This document shows positions 51,143 through 58,569 of a stretch of DNA of 64,000 bases, in pieces. Within the stretch, counting starts at the first letter, position 1; the number at the start of each line of letters is the position of its first letter. A program made the translations under genes and the position numbers. Location of the stretch: positions 3,968,001 through 4,032,000 of the forward strand of contig NZ_JAFBCM010000001.1 of the NCBI RefSeq assembly GCF_016907715.1, read 5' to 3'. A model generated the notes under the pieces. That model was not told where the DNA came from. It searched no databases and saw only the letters and a program-made list of their open reading frames with translations. Source of the DNA: Tenggerimyces flavus. GTDB lineage: Bacteria > Actinomycetota > Actinomycetes > Propionibacteriales > Actinopolymorphaceae.

Positions 51143-52039
51143 ATGGCGCGTGCGCGGATTTGTGTGGTGGGCAGTGCGAACATGGACCTCGTCGTGTTCG
51201 CCGAACGTTCACCTTCGCTGGGGGAGACCGTCTCGGGGTCGCGGTTCGTGACGATCCCCGGTGGCAAGGGCGCGAACCAGGCGATCGCCGCGGCGCGCGC
51301 CGGCGGCTCGGTCCGGATGGTCGGCGCGGTCGGCGACGACACCCACGGCGACCAGATCGTCGAGGTCATGGAGTCCGCCGGGGTCGAGACGACGGGCGTG
51401 TCCCGCGAGTTGGACGTGTCGACCGGCACGGCGCACATCCTGGTGGAGGCCAGCGGCGACAACTCGATCGTGGTGGTGCCGGGGGCGAACGCCTCCGTGG
51501 AGCCGACTTCTCATCAGCTCGCGGGGCTGAACGGGGCGCAGTACGTGCTGCTCCAGCTGGAGCTGCCGCTGGCCGCGGTGGAGAAGGCCGCGGTGACGGC
51601 ACGTTCTCGCGGTGTCAAGGTTGTGTTGACGCCGGCGCCGGCGCAGGACCTGCCCGCTTCGTTGCTGGACGCGGTGGACATCCTGGTGCCGAACGAGCAC
51701 GAGGCTCGCGTGCTGGCCGCGCAGCACGACGTGATGTCGGCCGGCATCGAGCTGTTGGAGAAGGTGCCCGACGTGGTCGTGACGATGGGATCGCGCGGCT
51801 CGTTGTGGCTGTCCCGGTCCGGCGCGCGCGAACACGTTCCCGCCCGTTCGACGAAGGCTGTCGACACCACCGCCGCCGGCGACACGTTCGTCGGCGCCCT
51901 GGCTGTCGCGCTGGGAGAGGGCAAGCCGATGCGCGAGGCTCTCGAATGGGCCACCGCCGCGGCGGCCCTGTCGGTCGAACGCGAAGGGGCCAGCACCTCG
52001 ATGCCGACGCGCGACGAGATCACCGCCGCGCTGGCCTGA
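51143..52039 (+). CDS. rbsK: Ribokinase-family sugar kinase
   Basis: A 298-aa PfkB-fold kinase. N-terminal VVGSANMDLVVFAERSPSLG and IPGGKGANQAIAAARAG match the ribokinase PfkB-1 motif, and the C-terminal DTTAAGDTFVGALAVAL carries the catalytic Asp and anion hole. It should phosphorylate D-ribose or a related sugar. TAGGTT ends seven bases before ATG 51143, so it may be leaderless. No ribose transporter is next to it. Its end overlaps by 20 bases the convergent partner gene of the MNIO cassette. Confidence 0.9.
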   Translation: MARARICVVGSANMDLVVFAERSPSLGETVSGSRFVTIPGGKGANQAIAAARAGGSVRMVGAVGDDTHGDQIVEVMESAGVETTGVSRELDVSTGTAHILVEASGDNSIVVVPGANASVEPTSHQLAGLNGAQYVLLQLELPLAAVEKAAVTARSRGVKVVLTPAPAQDLPASLLDAVDILVPNEHEARVLAAQHDVMSAGIELLEKVPDVVVTMGSRGSLWLSRSGAREHVPARSTKAVDTTAAGDTFVGALAVALGEGKPMREALEWATAAAALSVEREGASTSMPTRDEITAALA

Positions 52040-52364
52040 GTCGGTCCCAGATTCTTCGTCGCGGCAGCTCTTTGTGCTCGGCCAGCCAGCTGCCGAAGCG
52101 GTCGGCGTCCGGGCGGGCGCGCGTGTGCTGGTCCTTCGGGTGCTCGGCGGCGTAGCGGTCGAACAGCTCGGCGAAGCGGTCGCCCACCTGCTCGAACAGG
52201 TCCGGGCGGAGGCGGCCGACGATCCTCCTGCGCTTGTTCCGCAGCGTGGTCGCCGCGGTATCGAGGTGCCGTGGATCGAAGCCTGGGGGTGCAGTGCCGC
52301 CCGCGAGCAGGGCACGGAGGAGCTGGGCCTGCTGTGCGGCGAGCCGCTCGCGAGCGGTGGTCAC
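52020..52364 (-). CDS. Small partner protein of the MNIO (DUF692) cassette
   Basis: A 114-aa basic helical protein. The GTG start overlaps the MNIO stop (GTGA). The stretch TTLRNKRRRIVGRLRPDLFE and the following RFAELFDRYAAEHP recall the core of DUF2063 partner proteins (RxxVYRNN...ALVGEERF...AHPP), which recruit precursor peptides to MNIO enzymes. That similarity is my reading and is not verified. It has no signal peptide. As third gene of the cassette it is probably the substrate-binding subunit. Confidence 0.65.
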   Translation of the reverse strand: MTTARERLAAQQAQLLRALLAGGTAPPGFDPRHLDTAATTLRNKRRRIVGRLRPDLFEQVGDRFAELFDRYAAEHPKDQHTRARPDADRFGSWLAEHKELPRRRIWDRLRPARR

Positions 52365-53161
52365 CGCTTCACCGCCGTGCGGATGGCCGCCAGCTCGGCG
52401 GTGAGCTCGGCGTCGGGCGGGTAGTCGTCGTCGCGTTCGAGCAGTACCCCGGGCGGATTCGTCCTGGACCGCAGCTCCGCGAGCAGGTCGAGCACCTGCG
52501 GGACGATCGGATGCGCGTGCGTGTCGTGGTAGAAGCCGTCCCGTTCGATGCCGCCGCCGACGTGGACGTACGCGAGCCGCTCCCACGGGATCTCGTCCAG
52601 GAACTCGGTCGGATCCGTGCCGAGGTTGCGCGCGTTCGCATACAGGTTGGCGACGTCGATGATCAGCAGGCAGCCGGTACGTTCGGTCAGCTCGTGCAGG
52701 AACTGGGCCTCGGTCAGCTCGTTGTCCGGCCACTCCAGCACCGCGGCGACGTTCTCCAGTGCGAACGGGACGCCTACGATGGACTGGGTCAGTTTGACAT
52801 TGTCCACAAGGACGTTCAGGGCATCGCGGGTACGGGGCAACGGCATCAGATGCCCGGAGTCGAGGCCGTCCGCGCGCACGAAGCACACGTGGTCGCTGGC
52901 GACCGGCGCGCCAAGCTCCTCGGCGACGGTGGCGAGGTGCTCGACGCGCCGGGTGTCGACCGGCTCGGCTCCGCCCAGCGAGAGTGAGACCGCGTGCGGG
53001 AGGACGGGCAACCCGAGCCCGGTGAGCGACTCGGGCAGCTGTCCGACGTGCAGGTTCTCGGCGACGACCTCGACCCAGTCCACCCCCGGCAGCCGGGGGA
53101 TGGACAGGTCGAGCTCGGGCCGCCAGCCGATGCCGACGCCGAGGTCAGCCCCCGCCGCCAC
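52361..53161 (-). CDS. MNIO (DUF692) multinuclear non-heme iron oxidase
   Basis: A 266-aa TIM-barrel enzyme of the DUF692 family (MbnB, TglH, bufferin relatives), which oxidise Cys or other residues in peptides using a di- or tri-iron centre. The start LGVGIGWRPEL and ligand motifs are present: His56 in PHAVSLSLGG, Asp90-His91 in SDHVCF, Glu136 in LENV, Asp169 in IIDVANLYAN, His200 in YVHVGG, Asp213-His215-His217 in DTHAHP and Glu242 in LLERDDD. GTG 53161 is chosen because the family begins just there; it overlaps the TIGR04222 gene's Gly/Cys tail by 17 bases. The tail is the likely substrate (inference). Confidence 0.87.
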   Translation of the reverse strand: MAAGADLGVGIGWRPELDLSIPRLPGVDWVEVVAENLHVGQLPESLTGLGLPVLPHAVSLSLGGAEPVDTRRVEHLATVAEELGAPVASDHVCFVRADGLDSGHLMPLPRTRDALNVLVDNVKLTQSIVGVPFALENVAAVLEWPDNELTEAQFLHELTERTGCLLIIDVANLYANARNLGTDPTEFLDEIPWERLAYVHVGGGIERDGFYHDTHAHPIVPQVLDLLAELRSRTNPPGVLLERDDDYPPDAELTAELAAIRTAVKR

Positions 53162-53999
53162 CACAGCCACCCCCACCGCCGCAGCCGCCTCCGCCAGCGC
53201 AGCCGGACCCACCACCGTCGTGGCCGCCACCGTGACCACCGTCGCCGCCTGAGCCGAAGAAGCCACCGCCGCCGGCGTTGGACGGGAACTCGAGTGCATG
53301 CCCGATGGTCTGGTCCGGGTACGCGCCGAGCCCAGCGAACGCCACCGCGCCGGTGGCGCCGAAGAGCAGCGCCGTCTGCTGTCGGCGCGCTTGGCTCAGG
53401 GCGACTCGTCCTTCGTTCGTGTTCTGTGCGGGTAGGTACCGCTTCGTCGCCTTGAGGCTGACCAGGCAGGCGACCACGTTGAGCACGATCAGCAACGGCG
53501 TCATCCCGATCGGGCGGCCCTGGACGAGCAGCGTGACCAGCATCGTGAAGCCGGCCGCGAGCAGCGCCACGTACATCCGAAACACCGTGCGGAAGACGTG
53601 GCGCGCCCTGCTCCTCGGTGCGACCAGGCCGCGGCGTTCGAGCTCGACGGCCAAGGCCTGGACGTGCGCCGAGAGCCTGACCCGCCGGACGATCGACCAT
53701 GTCGACTTGCCCGTCGCCGCGGCGACCACGGCCGCCTCCAGCGGGTCGGACGGCTTCTCGCCGGTGGCGAGAACCTTCCCGTCGCTGCTCGGCCGCAGGA
53801 CTCCGCGTTCGACCAGCCCGGCGATCGCGGTCTCGACCACGCGGATGTCGCCGCCGGCCAGGTAGGCGACTTCGTGGACGTTCAGCGGCCGCTCGAGGTC
53901 GACCGGCTGTCGCTTCGGCAGGTACGCGACGGCGATCCATCCGACGCAGACGACGACCGGCACCGCCAGTAGAGCTAGGTAGATCTCCCAAGGACTCAT
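53145..53999 (-). CDS. TIGR04222-type membrane protein with Gly/Cys tail
   Basis: A 284-aa membrane protein. Helices lie near residues 7-27, 143-160, 166-183 and 209-226. Between the first and second is a cytoplasmic winged-helix-like region (RPLNVHEVAYLAGGDIRVVE). The tail from residue 243 is almost pure Gly with His and Asp, and has Cys267, Cys273 and Cys279 at exact six-residue spacing, each separated by AGGGG or GGGGG. This fits the TIGR04222 family. Coupling to the MNIO gene suggests the tail is post-translationally modified. It is first in the three-gene operon. Confidence 0.85.
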   Translation of the reverse strand: MSPWEIYLALLAVPVVVCVGWIAVAYLPKRQPVDLERPLNVHEVAYLAGGDIRVVETAIAGLVERGVLRPSSDGKVLATGEKPSDPLEAAVVAAATGKSTWSIVRRVRLSAHVQALAVELERRGLVAPRSRARHVFRTVFRMYVALLAAGFTMLVTLLVQGRPIGMTPLLIVLNVVACLVSLKATKRYLPAQNTNEGRVALSQARRQQTALLFGATGAVAFAGLGAYPDQTIGHALEFPSNAGGGGFFGSGGDGGHGGGHDGGGSGCAGGGGCGGGGGCGGGGG

Positions 54000-54088
54000 C
54001 TCTGCCCTCCCTTACCTCCCCGTGTTGTCAGGAGCGTAAGGCCGGAGCCCGCTCAGTGCCGCGTTGTCTGGCCAGGCAACCTGCCTAC

Positions 54089-54769
54089 CTAGCGACGAAC
54101 GTGCTCAACCCGGGCGCCGAGGTCCTTGAAATGCTCGCGGACCGCCGCGCGCACGGTGTCGACGTCGCCAGAGCGGAGGGCGTCGACGATGCGGAGGTGG
54201 TCGGCGGCGATGCGTTCGCGGTCGACATACGGTGGTTCGAGCTCGGCCTCGACCTGGTGGTAGATGTCCCAGAACAGGTCGATCAGCTGTGCCGCGAGCT
54301 CATTCCCCGCCGACCGGTAGAGCGTCTGGTGGAAGCGGCGGTCGGCGTCGGCAAGCGTGCTCACCGAGCCCGTACGCATCGCCGCGGCGGCGGTCTCGAG
54401 GTCGGTGAGCAGCGCGTCGTCGACGGCCTTGACCACGTCGTCGAGGAGGCCGAGCTCCAGCAGCTCCCTCGTCTGCACCAGGTCGGCCAGCGCGGCCGGG
54501 TCGTCGCGGACCGAGAGCCGCGTACGGAACAACAGGCCCGGCGCGACCGCGGTCAGCGGTGCCTGGCCGACGAACGTTCCGTACCCGTGCCGGATCTCCA
54601 CGATCCCCAACGTGTGCAGCGCGCGCAGCGCCTCGCGGACGGAGTTGCGGCTGGCGCCCAGCGTCGCCACCAGCTGCGGCTCCGGCGGCATCGCCGCGCC
54701 CGTGGAGAGGCCGTGCTCGAAGATCAGATCGATGATGCGGCCCTCGAGCTGCCGACCGGAACTTGCCAT
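54089..54769 (-). CDS. GntR regulator, FadR/FCD type (NanR-like)
   Basis: A 226-aa regulator. The GntR winged helix (MPPEPQLVATLGASRNSVREAL, in part) is followed by an all-helical FCD domain with metal-binding His residues (RRFHQTLYRSAGNE and AADHLRIVDAL, AVREHF). FCD regulators bind organic acids or sugar acids; together with the neighbouring lyase and sialidase, sialic acid or a breakdown product is the probable ligand. ATG 54769 follows GAGGGCGGTGG. It is divergent from the lyase-sialidase operon. Confidence 0.88.
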   Translation of the reverse strand: MASSGRQLEGRIIDLIFEHGLSTGAAMPPEPQLVATLGASRNSVREALRALHTLGIVEIRHGYGTFVGQAPLTAVAPGLLFRTRLSVRDDPAALADLVQTRELLELGLLDDVVKAVDDALLTDLETAAAAMRTGSVSTLADADRRFHQTLYRSAGNELAAQLIDLFWDIYHQVEAELEPPYVDRERIAADHLRIVDALRSGDVDTVRAAVREHFKDLGARVEHVRR

Positions 54770-54845
54770 TCCACCGCCCTCAGGATCTTGCCCGCTTGTC
54801 ACTGGCGCCGGTCTCAGCGTACCGTCCAGGAACGGACATCCCACG

Positions 54846-54858
54846 TCCAATGTTTGGA
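54846..54858. promoter_or_regulatory. Dyad at the lyase-sialidase leader
   Basis: TCCAA-TGT-TTGGA is a perfect 13-base dyad directly overlapping the start of the GGAGGAGGAG ribosome-binding tract. GTCC-N6-GGAC at 54824-54837 is a second, weaker dyad. Either may bind the divergent FCD-type GntR. Confidence 0.45.
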
Positions 54859-54869
54859 GGAGGAGCGGC

Positions 54870-55802
54870 ATGCCCGTTCCGGCGCTGCCGGTCGTCCCCG
54901 CGGGAGTGATCCCGCCCGTCTGCACCCCCCTCACCGCTGACCGCGAGCTCGATGTCGCCTCGTTGGAGCGGCTCTGCGCGTTCCTGCTGTCGGCGGACGT
55001 CGCCGGGCTGTTCGTCGGCGGCTCGACGGGGGAGACGGCCTACCTGCCCGACGAACTGCGTGCGCGGGCGCTCGAGGTCGTGGTCGGTGTCGCTGCGGGT
55101 CAGGTGCCGGTGTTCGCGGGCGTCATCGACATGACGACGCCGCGTGTCGTGGAGCACGCCCGGGTGGCGGAGAAGCTGCGCGCGTCGGCGTTGGTCGCCA
55201 CCGCGCCGTTCTACGCGCCGACGCATCCGGCCGAGATCGCCGTCCACTTCCGCGAGCTCCGGGCCGCCGTCGACCTGCCGTTGCTCGCGTACGACATCCC
55301 TACCGCCGTGCATACGAAGCTTCCGACCGCGGTCGTGGCGTCGCTCGCCGCGGACGGGACGCTCGACGGGGTCAAGGACTCCAGCGGGTCGATCGACGGC
55401 ATGCGTGCGGTGCTCGCCGCTGTCGACCGGCCGGACTTCAGGGTGTTCACGGGATCGGAGACGCTCGCCGATCTTGCTTTGCTGGCTGGCGTTCACGGCA
55501 TCGTCCCGGGGCTCGGCAACGTCGATCCGCATGGGTACGTGCGGCTCTACTCGCTCGCTCTTGCGGGGGACTGGGCTGCCGCTACCGCCGAGCAGCGCCG
55601 GTTGACGCGGTTGTTCGGCCTGATCGACGTGGGCGACGCGGCGCGGATGGGCCGGTACTCGTCGGCCATCGGTGCGTTCAAGGCGGGTCTCGTGCATCGC
55701 GGGGTGATCGCGTCCGGAACGACAAGCCTGCCGATGATTCCGTTGAACGATGCGGAGCACGCCGCCGTGCGCGACTACCTCGTCGAGGCTGGACTGGTGT
55801 GA
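54870..55802 (+). CDS. N-acetylneuraminate lyase/dihydrodipicolinate synthase-family aldolase
   Basis: A 310-aa TIM-barrel Schiff-base aldolase. The pyruvate site is GGSTGETAYL, the helper Tyr is in LAYDIPTAVH (where most relatives have YNxP) and the Schiff-base Lys is in DGVKDSSGS. It should split a 2-keto-3-deoxy sugar acid such as N-acetylneuraminate to pyruvate. Because the next gene is a sialidase and the regulator is FCD-type, sialic acid is the best guess. ATG 54870 has GGAGGAGGAG upstream. The stop overlaps the sialidase start. Confidence 0.83.
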   Translation: MPVPALPVVPAGVIPPVCTPLTADRELDVASLERLCAFLLSADVAGLFVGGSTGETAYLPDELRARALEVVVGVAAGQVPVFAGVIDMTTPRVVEHARVAEKLRASALVATAPFYAPTHPAEIAVHFRELRAAVDLPLLAYDIPTAVHTKLPTAVVASLAADGTLDGVKDSSGSIDGMRAVLAAVDRPDFRVFTGSETLADLALLAGVHGIVPGLGNVDPHGYVRLYSLALAGDWAAATAEQRRLTRLFGLIDVGDAARMGRYSSAIGAFKAGLVHRGVIASGTTSLPMIPLNDAEHAAVRDYLVEAGLV

Positions 55803-56821
55803 GCGTCGACGTCTTCGTCGCCGGTGCTGAGGGCTACCACACGTTTCGGATCCCGGCCGTCGTTCGATCGTCTCTTGGCACGCTGCTCGCGTTCGCCGAG
55901 GGGCGGCGCGGTGGCGCTGGGGACGCGGGCGATATCGACCTCGTGCTGCGGCGTTCGTTCGACGGCGGTCGTACGTGGGGACCGCTGCTCGTCGTCAGCC
56001 GGCAGGGTGAGGACACGGTCGGAAACCCTGCTCCTGTGGTGGATCCGGCCACCGGCGACATCGTGCTGCTGTCGACGCGCAACGCTGGTTCGGCGACCGA
56101 GTCGGCTCTGCTCCGGGGCTCGGTGTCGGCTGCTGACAGCCGGCGGGTGCTGGTGCAACGCAGCCTTGACGACGGTGCTTCCTGGACATCACCTCGCGAC
56201 CTCACGGAGAGCGTGAAGCGTCCGGAGTGGTGCTGGTACGCGACCGGTCCCTGTCATGGAATCGCCTTGCACAGTGGGCGATTGCTCGTTCCGGCGAACC
56301 ACTCGGTGGGGACCGCGTACGGCGGGCACGTCCTGCTCAGCGACGACGGCGGGCACACCTGGCGGATCGGCGCGGTGGATTCCTCCAACGATGGTGTGAA
56401 CGCCAACGAGACTACGGTCGCGGAGCTGCCCGACGGGACGCTCTACTTCAACACGCGCAACCAGCACGGGTCTGCTGCTGGCACGCGGGCGCAGGCGACG
56501 AGCAGCGACGGTGGCGAGTCGTTCGACCGGCCGTACGCACCGCTTCCCGCTGTTGTTGGTCCGGTCGTGCAGGGTTCGGTGCTGGTCCACGAGTCTCGGC
56601 TGTTGCTGTCGCTGCCGAGTGACCCGGAGGCGCGCCGGGGGATGGCGGTCCGTTCCAGTGCGGATCGTGGCGCGACGTGGCGTACGGAGGTCGAGGTGTC
56701 CGACGCGCCGGCCGCGTACTCGGACCTGGTGGTCCTCGCGACCGGCCGCGTCGGACTGCTCTTCGAGACCGGAGGGGACGGTCCCTACGAGCGGATCGCG
56801 TTCGTGGAGCTGGCTATCTAG
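55799..56821 (+). CDS. Exo-alpha-sialidase (GH33), no signal peptide
   Basis: A 340-aa six-bladed beta-propeller. The FRIP motif (HTFRIPAV, Arg of the arginine triad) and five Asp-box-type repeats are visible: SFDGGRTW, SLDDGASW, SDDGGHTW, SSDGGESF and SADRGATW. A Tyr in AAYSDLVVL and Glu in NANETTVAEL fit the nucleophile and its partner. GTG 55799 overlaps the lyase stop. It begins directly with the propeller, so the enzyme appears cytoplasmic, unlike most bacterial sialidases; it may work on imported sialyl-oligosaccharides. The stop TAG lies in repeat copy 3. Confidence 0.88.
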   Translation: MSVDVFVAGAEGYHTFRIPAVVRSSLGTLLAFAEGRRGGAGDAGDIDLVLRRSFDGGRTWGPLLVVSRQGEDTVGNPAPVVDPATGDIVLLSTRNAGSATESALLRGSVSAADSRRVLVQRSLDDGASWTSPRDLTESVKRPEWCWYATGPCHGIALHSGRLLVPANHSVGTAYGGHVLLSDDGGHTWRIGAVDSSNDGVNANETTVAELPDGTLYFNTRNQHGSAAGTRAQATSSDGGESFDRPYAPLPAVVGPVVQGSVLVHESRLLLSLPSDPEARRGMAVRSSADRGATWRTEVEVSDAPAAYSDLVVLATGRVGLLFETGGDGPYERIAFVELAI

Positions 56822-56947
56822 TCGGGTGCCGTGGTCCTTTTCCTCTGGCCGGACGGTCCGCACCCAACCGGTGACGTGGCCCTTCGGCCAGAGGAAAGGG
56901 GCCACGTTCAAGCACCCGGCTCAGAGCGCGCCAGCGCGACCATGCGA
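56818..56947 (-). repeat. 130-bp palindromic repeat family, copy 3
   Basis: An exact 130-base period starts at the CTAG of the sialidase stop (56818-56821) and ends at CTAG 56948. The inner arms hold CCTCTGGCC and GGCCAGAGG. It is inverted with respect to copies 1 and 2. The 256-base gap 56822-57077 contains only copies 3 and 4. Confidence 0.88.
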
Positions 56948-57081
56948 CTAGCCGGGTGCCGTGGTCCTTTCCCTCTGGCCGGACGGTCCGCACCCGACCG
57001 GTGACGTGGCCCTTCGGCCAGGGGGAAGGGGCCACGTTCAAGCACCCGGCTCAGAGCGCGCCAGCGCGACCATGCGGCTAG
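56948..57081 (-). repeat. 130-bp palindromic repeat family, copy 4
   Basis: A tandem second copy, nearly identical to copy 3, runs from CTAG 56948-56951 to CTAG 57078-57081. The last CTAG contains the stop codon of the convergent amidohydrolase gene. Confidence 0.88.
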
Positions 57082-58076
57082 CTGGCGAGTTTCGCCTTGG
57101 TGGCTTCGACATCCATGCCGTGCAGACGGAGCAGGTTCTCGCCGAGGATCTTGCGCTTGGCCTGCTCGGTGAGCTGCGGATAGCCGTACCCGTCGCACAG
57201 GTCCTGCGGGATCTCGAAGTTCCAGAACGCCTCGAGGGCCCACTGGGGTTGCCAGATCGGTGCCTCCGAGCCGTACACGATCTTGTCCTCGCCGCACCAG
57301 AACAGCAGCTTGCCGAGGAGCTCGGCGAACAGTCGCGGCGCGCGGACGACGAAGTTGATCGAGGCGGCGAGGGAGGCGTGCAGGTTGGGGTAGCGGATCA
57401 GCTGCCAGCAGGTCTCGTCGATGAACGGCAAGCCGACATGGAAGATCACGAAGTTGATGTCGGGGAAGTTGGCGGCCGCGCCGTCCATGTCCCAGGTCTG
57501 CGTGTGCTCGATCGGCTGTGGGCCGAGCGGCACGCCCTTGTGGACGCCGATGAGGTTGATGCCGAGCTCCTGGATCCGTTCGAACACGGGGAACGCGACC
57601 TTCGCGTCGTCCATCCGCCAGGGCACGGGGCCGGCGTCCTCGTACCGGACGTTGTAGAACTTGAACGCCTTGGCGTTGTACTCCTCGACCTGCCGGGTGA
57701 CGTCGTCGAGCGCCTTCTTGCCCTCGAGCGGGTTGACCGTGCCCCAGAAGATGGTGCGGTCGGGATCACGCTGGGCGAGCTTGGCGCAGTCCTCCCAGGG
57801 CGACAGGCCGTCCTTGTAGAGGTCGGTCAGCGGGAGGGGCATCGCGACGAGCATGTCGGTGTCGGACTTCTGGTAGACCATCTCGCTGATCTCGTCGATG
57901 GTCCACTTGTGCAGGAACTCTTCCGGCGGCATGACCTTCTGGCCCTCGGGGGTGAGGGTGGCGTGGAAGGCGTAGAGGTGGTTGGAGAACATCTGGCCGG
58001 CCGAGCCGTACGCGTTGTCGCTTTCGAAGTTGAACGGGTGCGCGACACCGTCGAACACGAACGCATCGCCGATCAC
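57078..58076 (-). CDS. Amidohydrolase family 2 (TIM-barrel metal hydrolase/decarboxylase)
   Basis: A 332-aa metal-dependent enzyme of the amidohydrolase-2 (ACMS decarboxylase-like) group. Features are an N-terminal FDGVAHPFNFES, a middle GVHKGVP, a VIFHVGLPFIDE segment and a late YGSEAPIWQP, the position of the family's conserved metal-binding Asp region. The GTG start at 58076 follows AAGGAGG and overlaps the stop of the DUF59 gene. Such enzymes often decarboxylate or hydrolyse aromatic acids. The stop codon comes from the CTAG of repeat copy 4. Confidence 0.82.
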   Translation of the reverse strand: MIGDAFVFDGVAHPFNFESDNAYGSAGQMFSNHLYAFHATLTPEGQKVMPPEEFLHKWTIDEISEMVYQKSDTDMLVAMPLPLTDLYKDGLSPWEDCAKLAQRDPDRTIFWGTVNPLEGKKALDDVTRQVEEYNAKAFKFYNVRYEDAGPVPWRMDDAKVAFPVFERIQELGINLIGVHKGVPLGPQPIEHTQTWDMDGAAANFPDINFVIFHVGLPFIDETCWQLIRYPNLHASLAASINFVVRAPRLFAELLGKLLFWCGEDKIVYGSEAPIWQPQWALEAFWNFEIPQDLCDGYGYPQLTEQAKRKILGENLLRLHGMDVEATKAKLAS

Positions 58077-58453
58077 GGTTCCTCCTTCGCTGCGTTCAGG
58101 GTGGCGAGGTAGGCCGCTGGAGATCCGGCGGCGACGGGTGGGGGCAGGAAGCGGAGCTTGGTCTGTGCTTCTGTGGAGAGCCGGTCGGGGCTCCAGACGT
58201 GGTCCCAGACGATGCGTACCTCGGCCTTGTGCACGCCGGGGAGGGCGGCCACGGCGTCCTCGATGTCGGTCAGCACGTTGGCGGCGAACGGGCACCAGCC
58301 CGAGGTGAGCAGGAGGTCGACCTCGGCGACGCCGTCGGTGGACACGGTGGCCTTGTGAAGGAGGCCCATGTCGACGACGGAGATGCCCTTGTCCCGGCAA
58401 CACGGGTCGTAGACGGTGCGCAGGGCGCTTTCGATGGATTGGTCGACTTCCAC
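58073..58453 (-). CDS. MIP18/DUF59 metal-sulfur cluster assembly factor
   Basis: A 126-aa protein of the DUF59 family (SufT/PaaD-like). The motif VDMGLLHKATVSTDGVAEVD and the conserved Cys in TSGWCPFAANVLTDIEDAV fit. The family helps mature Fe-S or other metal enzymes. It is the first gene before an amidohydrolase (GTGA overlap), so it may deliver metal or a cluster to that enzyme. An extra CC pair (DPCCRDKG) lies near the N-terminus. GTG 58453 is the first plausible start; no strong ribosome-binding site is visible. Confidence 0.82.
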   Translation of the reverse strand: MEVDQSIESALRTVYDPCCRDKGISVVDMGLLHKATVSTDGVAEVDLLLTSGWCPFAANVLTDIEDAVAALPGVHKAEVRIVWDHVWSPDRLSTEAQTKLRFLPPPVAAGSPAAYLATLNAAKEEP

Positions 58454-58569
58454 TCTCCGAGTCTCGGCTCGGGGTCGGCGGTCCGGTAGTCCCTGGGTTT
58501 TCAGATGGTGAAACGGGCGGACTTGGTGATTACCATCGAATCGGCCGCGTGAGAGGGGAGGCTGGTGCG

